Positions 59,877 to 64,000 of a stretch of DNA of 64,000 nt are shown piece after piece. Position numbers and translations under genes: made by a program. How positions within the stretch are numbered: position 1 is the stretch's first letter; every line of letters begins with the position of its first letter. Under the pieces are notes generated by a model. The model ran no database searches and had not been told where the DNA came from. It worked only from the letters and a program-made list of their open reading frames with translations. The stretch is from Eunapius fragilis (taxonomy: Eukaryota; Porifera; Demospongiae; Spongillida; Spongillidae): the NCBI GenBank assembly GCA_963681505.1, contig OY811977.1, positions 3,634,352 to 3,698,351 of the forward strand. The letters run 5' to 3'.

Positions 59877-60201
59877 ATGGAATGCCACAAGTAAATACTG
59901 CGCATGCGCATTATGCTTCAGAGCCCCTGCTTCTAGTTACGTTGGTGCAGGGCGCATTATGCTTCAGAGCCAGTTGCTTGAATGGTTAGTATGCCCGTCG
60001 CTGCGGTGTAAATATAAACAGATCCTTTTAATTTGTGTGTATTTCATAATGCAAGCAGCTGGGTCGTCACCCAACGACAGCCTAACGATCCTCCACTGCT
60101 CCGAAGACGACGTTGCCATTCAATGGAACATACATGTACATGGCGACCTGCAGTTCGTAGCATTTGAATACAGCTGCATCCATCCGACCAACAGTGTTCT
60201 G
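59877..60201 (+). pseudogene. Array copy E, only exons 1 and 2 remain
   Basis: Copy C subtype. The ancestral ATG (59877) now meets a stop after five codons, because a stretch ending GCGCATTATGCTTCAGAGCC is partly duplicated. An ATG five bases later (59882-59984) restores the frame into LLLVTLVQGALCFRASCLN. Exon 2 (60059-60201) is open, with a 6-bp insertion giving NIHVHGDL. Intron 2 continues to about 60550, where an F3 element replaces the position of exon 3; no later exon is found up to 64000. Truncated, probably by that insertion. Confidence 0.72.
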
Positions 60202-60549
60202 GTGCGTGAGTAACTTTACATCTTTACATCCCCTCACGTATTATGCATAAGTATGGATTTTATGCATATAAAGAATGAACTACATGTACTGTATATAGTA
60301 TCTATGATATTGAAGTACTGTACCACTGTATTTCTTTGCCCCTAATGCATTCTTATGCATGCAATCAATGATCCTAACATGCATGAACTGTACTATTTCT
60401 GTATAGCTTATAAAATTGAGGTTGTAACATGACCGGAGGAGTGCGCGGTAGTCCGATCTGATTTGGGTCCTATACGTCCCATTACGCACGTACGCTGTAC
60501 ACATATTAGACTGATGTGCACATCAGAAGGAGTGCAAATGATGGCATTA

Positions 60550-60838
60550 CATATCAGGAACTACGATAGTAGTTCCTATATAGGAATTGACCCGGGTCGC
60601 GAATATCATTAAGAAAACGCGACCAGCGTATAACTCGCGCAGTAAGAAACGGATAGTTTAGCTCTTTGGTCCTATCGATCCAGAAGGCAAAGGCGGTCAT
60701 TTTAATGTTTCGTTCCAGTCTTCAAACTGTTTGCTTTAAGAAAACAAAAAGTTCGTGTTTTATCTCGTCTCCAGGCCAATTCTTCTCCGTCGTCGTCGTC
60801 GTCTTTTCTTCTTCTAATTCTCGGGTGAGTATAACTCC
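60550..60838 (-). mobile_element. F3 element, copy 4 (inverted)
   Basis: Read on the minus strand: GAGTTATACTCACCCGAGAA, a GAA/GAC tract, GAGACGAGATAAAACACGAA, TTTTCTTAATGATATTC, GGGTCAATTCCTATAT and the hairpin 60556-60577 (AGGAACTAC, loop TATC, GTAGTTCCT) followed by GATATG. Confidence 0.72.
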
Positions 60839-61106
60839 GATAGGAATGGTTTTAAAGAGCGCCAATTATATCAATCGCTTTAGAATCTCCTGGAAGGACA
60901 TCCTCAAGTATCAGATGCATAAAACTGACATACGTAACCATTACGTAATGCGTAGTGTTAAATAGAAGCGTTCCCATGGCGACATTTACGTATATTTAGA
61001 ATTGTGCAAACAAAAGAGGAGAGCAGACGACGTGTTAGAATTCTCCCGCATTCCTTACAGTGATCCCAAACAAAAGCGGGCGTCTGCTCGTGACAGTAAT
61101 TGAAGA

Positions 61107-61151
61107 CGGGGGGGAGGGGGGGGGGGGGGGCGGGGGGGGAGGGCGGGGGCA
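61107..61151. repeat. G-rich run
   Basis: About 45 bases, mostly G with A and C interruptions. Pro-rich minus-strand ORFs over it are artefacts. Confidence 0.85.
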
Positions 61152-61204
61152 CTTGCCAGTATTAATAATCGATTTAAAAAAATGACAATTAAAAAATACA
61201 GGAA

Positions 61205-61350
61205 ACAAGTAAAGAAAAACATTCTCTAACAAGAAAGTTGGTGGGATATAGGAATTGAAGGCAATGGTGGTGTTAAAAGGAAGGGAACAAGGTTTTGAGA
61301 AAAGGGTAATGAGACAAAAATCCTATATTTAGCACGTGTAAATTATCACA
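61205..61350. mobile_element. Half of an F1 foldback MITE, copy 7
   Basis: The left arm only: ACAAGTAAAGAAAAACATTC, GGCAATGGTGGTG, GGAACAAGG and CCTATATTTAGCAC. A weak echo of the loop region (GTATTTAGCACCTGTAAATG) occurs at about 62532, but no complementary right arm follows. Confidence 0.72.
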
Positions 61351-62698
61351 TCAGAGTCAGGAATTTCCTTTTAGGATCTTGCCAATGGACTAGACTGGGT
61401 CTTCTGTTGAATTAGAAATTGATATGGGGTTTGAAGGACATCAAACACAGCTATTCTCCTTGTGGTTTGCCCGCACACCCTTTAAAAGTAATATCCCACA
61501 CAAGAAAATAAGAGGTACAATGATTCACCATTGCATGTGATTTCTTGTTTTGAAAAATAGAACTCAACAAATGTAGTATCACACAGCACAGGTGGTATTA
61601 AAATTGTTTATACAAAGTCATAGCCATGGGGTCCCAGGGTCGAACAACACCCCTCCCCCCACCCACAGATACTTAAAGAAAAAATATTATTGTCTAAACC
61701 TGTGATTTGATAAATAAACAGACTATCATACATGATCATTCATGGGAAGATATATAAAAGCACTTCATTCATTGTACACATATCCTGATTTGTGAATATT
61801 GAAATGGAATTGCCATGAAAAATGTTGTGTTACACCGTTCAATCATGGTGTTTGTTATGGTTGCCTGCCTCTTAATACCTATCTGGTATGCATTCTACGT
61901 GATGTGTTAGAATATTATTTATCCAGCTTAAAGCATTCATTATATCTGGTCGACTATATTGCACCATAATGCAGGGTGTTCCACATCAGCAAAAAATGTA
62001 TAGTAATTATAAAAACATTCTGTACTTTTCATATAAAACTAATCACTTTCAGGAAGAAAGTATAATGCAATTAAGTGATTAAAGTTAACTAACATTAATA
62101 TTGGCAACAAGTTGATTTTCATAAACCAGAACTGATGGGAATTCAAGTAACAATTTTTTCCTCCTGTGGGGTTGATCAAAAGCACTTATTCTTTCTGGAT
62201 ATACAGGGTGATCGGAAAGTCGTGCAAAATCTTTGAATAAGTAGAACTGATATAGCTCCAAAACTGAGCATTGAAAAATTATGCTATTGAAACCAAAATC
62301 ATGCCAGTGATTAATGTAAAGTTAGTATTTAGTAGTTATTATTAGTTACTGCTCAATTGTACTTGATGTGATCTGGGCAGGAGGAGGTGGATAATAATCT
62401 GCATGGCCGTCATGGAGGAGGAGGAACGGCAGAATATTTAAGTTTAACCAATGTTAGGTAGTAGAATTGTGGTTTCAATAATATGTGAACATGAGTGACT
62501 TTAAATTGACCAAAATCAGACAAAAATTCTGTATTTAGCACCTGTAAATGTACAAAGAAGTGCTAAGCTATGAATATAAGCTTTAACTTATGGGTTCGTG
62601 TACAGAGGTCTTTTCGGGATGGGCCCAGATAAATCTAACAGTGAGGTATTGGGATGGGGTGTGCACTGAGAGTGTCAGGATGGTGTGTACGTAGCTAT

Positions 62699-62741
<43 letters not shown>

Positions 62742-64000
62742 AGTTTTCAACCTTGTCTATGCATCTGATTTTCAGGGTGAGGACAGGCCTGTCCCCTCTC
62801 CCACCCCCCACCCCCCCACCCCACCCCATGTAAGCACACTAGTTGCAGAGGTCAGCATTATAAAAACCAGCTCAGGCTTTTGGTCTGGTTTCATTGTAAC
62901 TAGTCCTATTTTGAAACATCATTTTATCACTACTAGGTCAATACTTTTGGACCACATTAATTTCCCATAATACTTCAGACAACTCTTTATTTCTAGAAGC
63001 AAATTGTCGTACTCTCAGGGTGTTTTATAAGGAAGTTCTGACTCCCCCCTGAATGAGCTTTGCTTGTGAAAATTTCTGAGGGAGCCGAACGTCTAATTTT
63101 TCCTGAATAGCCAAGTATGAATTACATTTAATATTTTGGTAATAACAATGCAGCTTCTAGAACGTCATGCATCTTAACTCTGATAGGTTATTTGGGTCTG
63201 GATTAAGATATACAGTATGCAGGAGTTTAGTGTTGATATGAACATTAGCATGATAGGTTTTTGCAACTATTTTATAAAGGCAAGTAAGATACCTTGGAAA
63301 AAAAATGCTGTTTTCAGTACTAATAGTATATGGCTGTATGTTCTCTCCAATTAAAACGAAGGCAGGTCTTTTGGGTTTATATAGTACTATTCAAGCTGGA
63401 AATGACTTCACTTAGCCCCCATCATGCATCAGTTACCACCCCCCACCCCCAAAATAAATAATCTACCAGTGTATTTTGTTAAGTGGGTCCCTGCAAACAT
63501 CAACTTGAGAAGGTTGATGTCTCTCGCGCAGTCCTCCACACAGTACAGGAGCTAGCTGCAAGTGCAGACAGTATGATGGAGTATGCTTTCATGTACAACT
63601 GAATCCTCCATGAATGACCTGATGAAAGATGCATTGATGGATTCATGGACATGAGAGACTTAACTGAGACTTTTTAATTGCTAATCCAACTCCAGATACA
63701 CCAGGTAAAAAAAATTGCAGGCTAACTTCCCGGGCCCAGATTAACCATAGGACTGATTAGACTAAAATCTGGGGCTCTAAGCTACAGGCTATAGTCTAGG
63801 GCCCCTGGAATAATGTGGGCCCTCCATGGCCAGGAATACTATGCTAGATGACACAATAACTGATCTAACGATTCTAATCCAATTTATGCTATAGAATCTT
63901 TATTTAAAATCAGATTGATCAAATATATTGATGGGTGGAGATGGGGCCCCATGCATACATGTTTGTAGTCTAGTGCCCACAAGTACCTTAATTGGGCACT
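61351..64000. other. Right-end intergenic region
   Basis: No gene recognised. A poly-C tract fills 62702-62741, with more C-rich sequence at about 62800-62825. Near 63725-64000 the words GGGCCCAGATTAACC, TAGTCTAGGGCCCC and GTAGTCTAGTGCCCAC suggest part of another repeat that continues beyond the window. Confidence 0.55.
62702..62741. repeat. Poly-C tract of about 40 bases
   Basis: Uninterrupted cytosine run, the longest pure homopolymer in the window. Confidence 0.93.

Noticed and set aside
62205-62240. CAGGGTGATCGGAAAGTC, resembling a mariner-type terminal repeat
   Set aside because: No matching inverted end and no transposase fragment in the remaining 1.8 kb.

Overview
The window is animal nuclear DNA: split genes with GT-AG introns, no operons, and dense DNA-transposon and retrotransposon debris. 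A sponge (demosponge) is my best guess. It rests on the NLR-like NWD1 homologue, the many foldback MITEs, the YRA-x-PEK peptide-repeat relic and the long poly-G:C tracts. It is an inference, not a database result.

Three groups of genes can be read. (1) 7224-17454, minus strand: a four-exon NWD1-type gene (DUF4062-like N-terminus, NACHT NTPase, about 15 WD40 repeats, 1579 aa), a cytosolic STAND/NLR-like sensor. Its 4.65-kb first intron holds MITEs and a dead hAT transposase. (2) 22044-35687, plus strand: a 13-exon major-facilitator transporter (587 aa, ZIFL/TetA-like) whose splice phases all agree. Its last intron contains a decayed Ty3/gypsy element with an internally inverted reverse-transcriptase segment. 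(3) 40406-60201, plus strand: a tandem array of five related copies (A-E) of a gene family I do not recognise. The intact copies A and C each have six exons and encode 245 and 237 aa: signal peptide, six-cysteine ectodomain, an Arg-x-Lys-Arg proprotein-convertase-like site, one transmembrane helix and a short tail. Copies B, D and E are broken. Copy D is split by a Ginger1-like DNA transposon carrying integrase, GPY/F, Ulp1 protease and PHD-finger modules. The array is the best candidate for something undescribed.

The rest is mobile-element DNA. Family F1 is about 290-bp foldback elements (seven copies). Family F2 is about 245-bp elements with GGRACAGTGYCC ends (four copies). Family F3 is about 300-bp GAA-rich elements ending in a 9-bp hairpin whose stem covaries between copies. 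There are also several single hairpin MITEs, a second Ulp1-bearing TIR element (4.5-6.05 kb), a Ginger-like integrase tail (1.1-1.6 kb), a lone gypsy integrase fragment (50.7-51.4 kb), GT-rich and GC-rich minisatellites, and at least a dozen poly-G/poly-C tracts. No tRNA, rRNA, CRISPR or bacterial feature was recognised.
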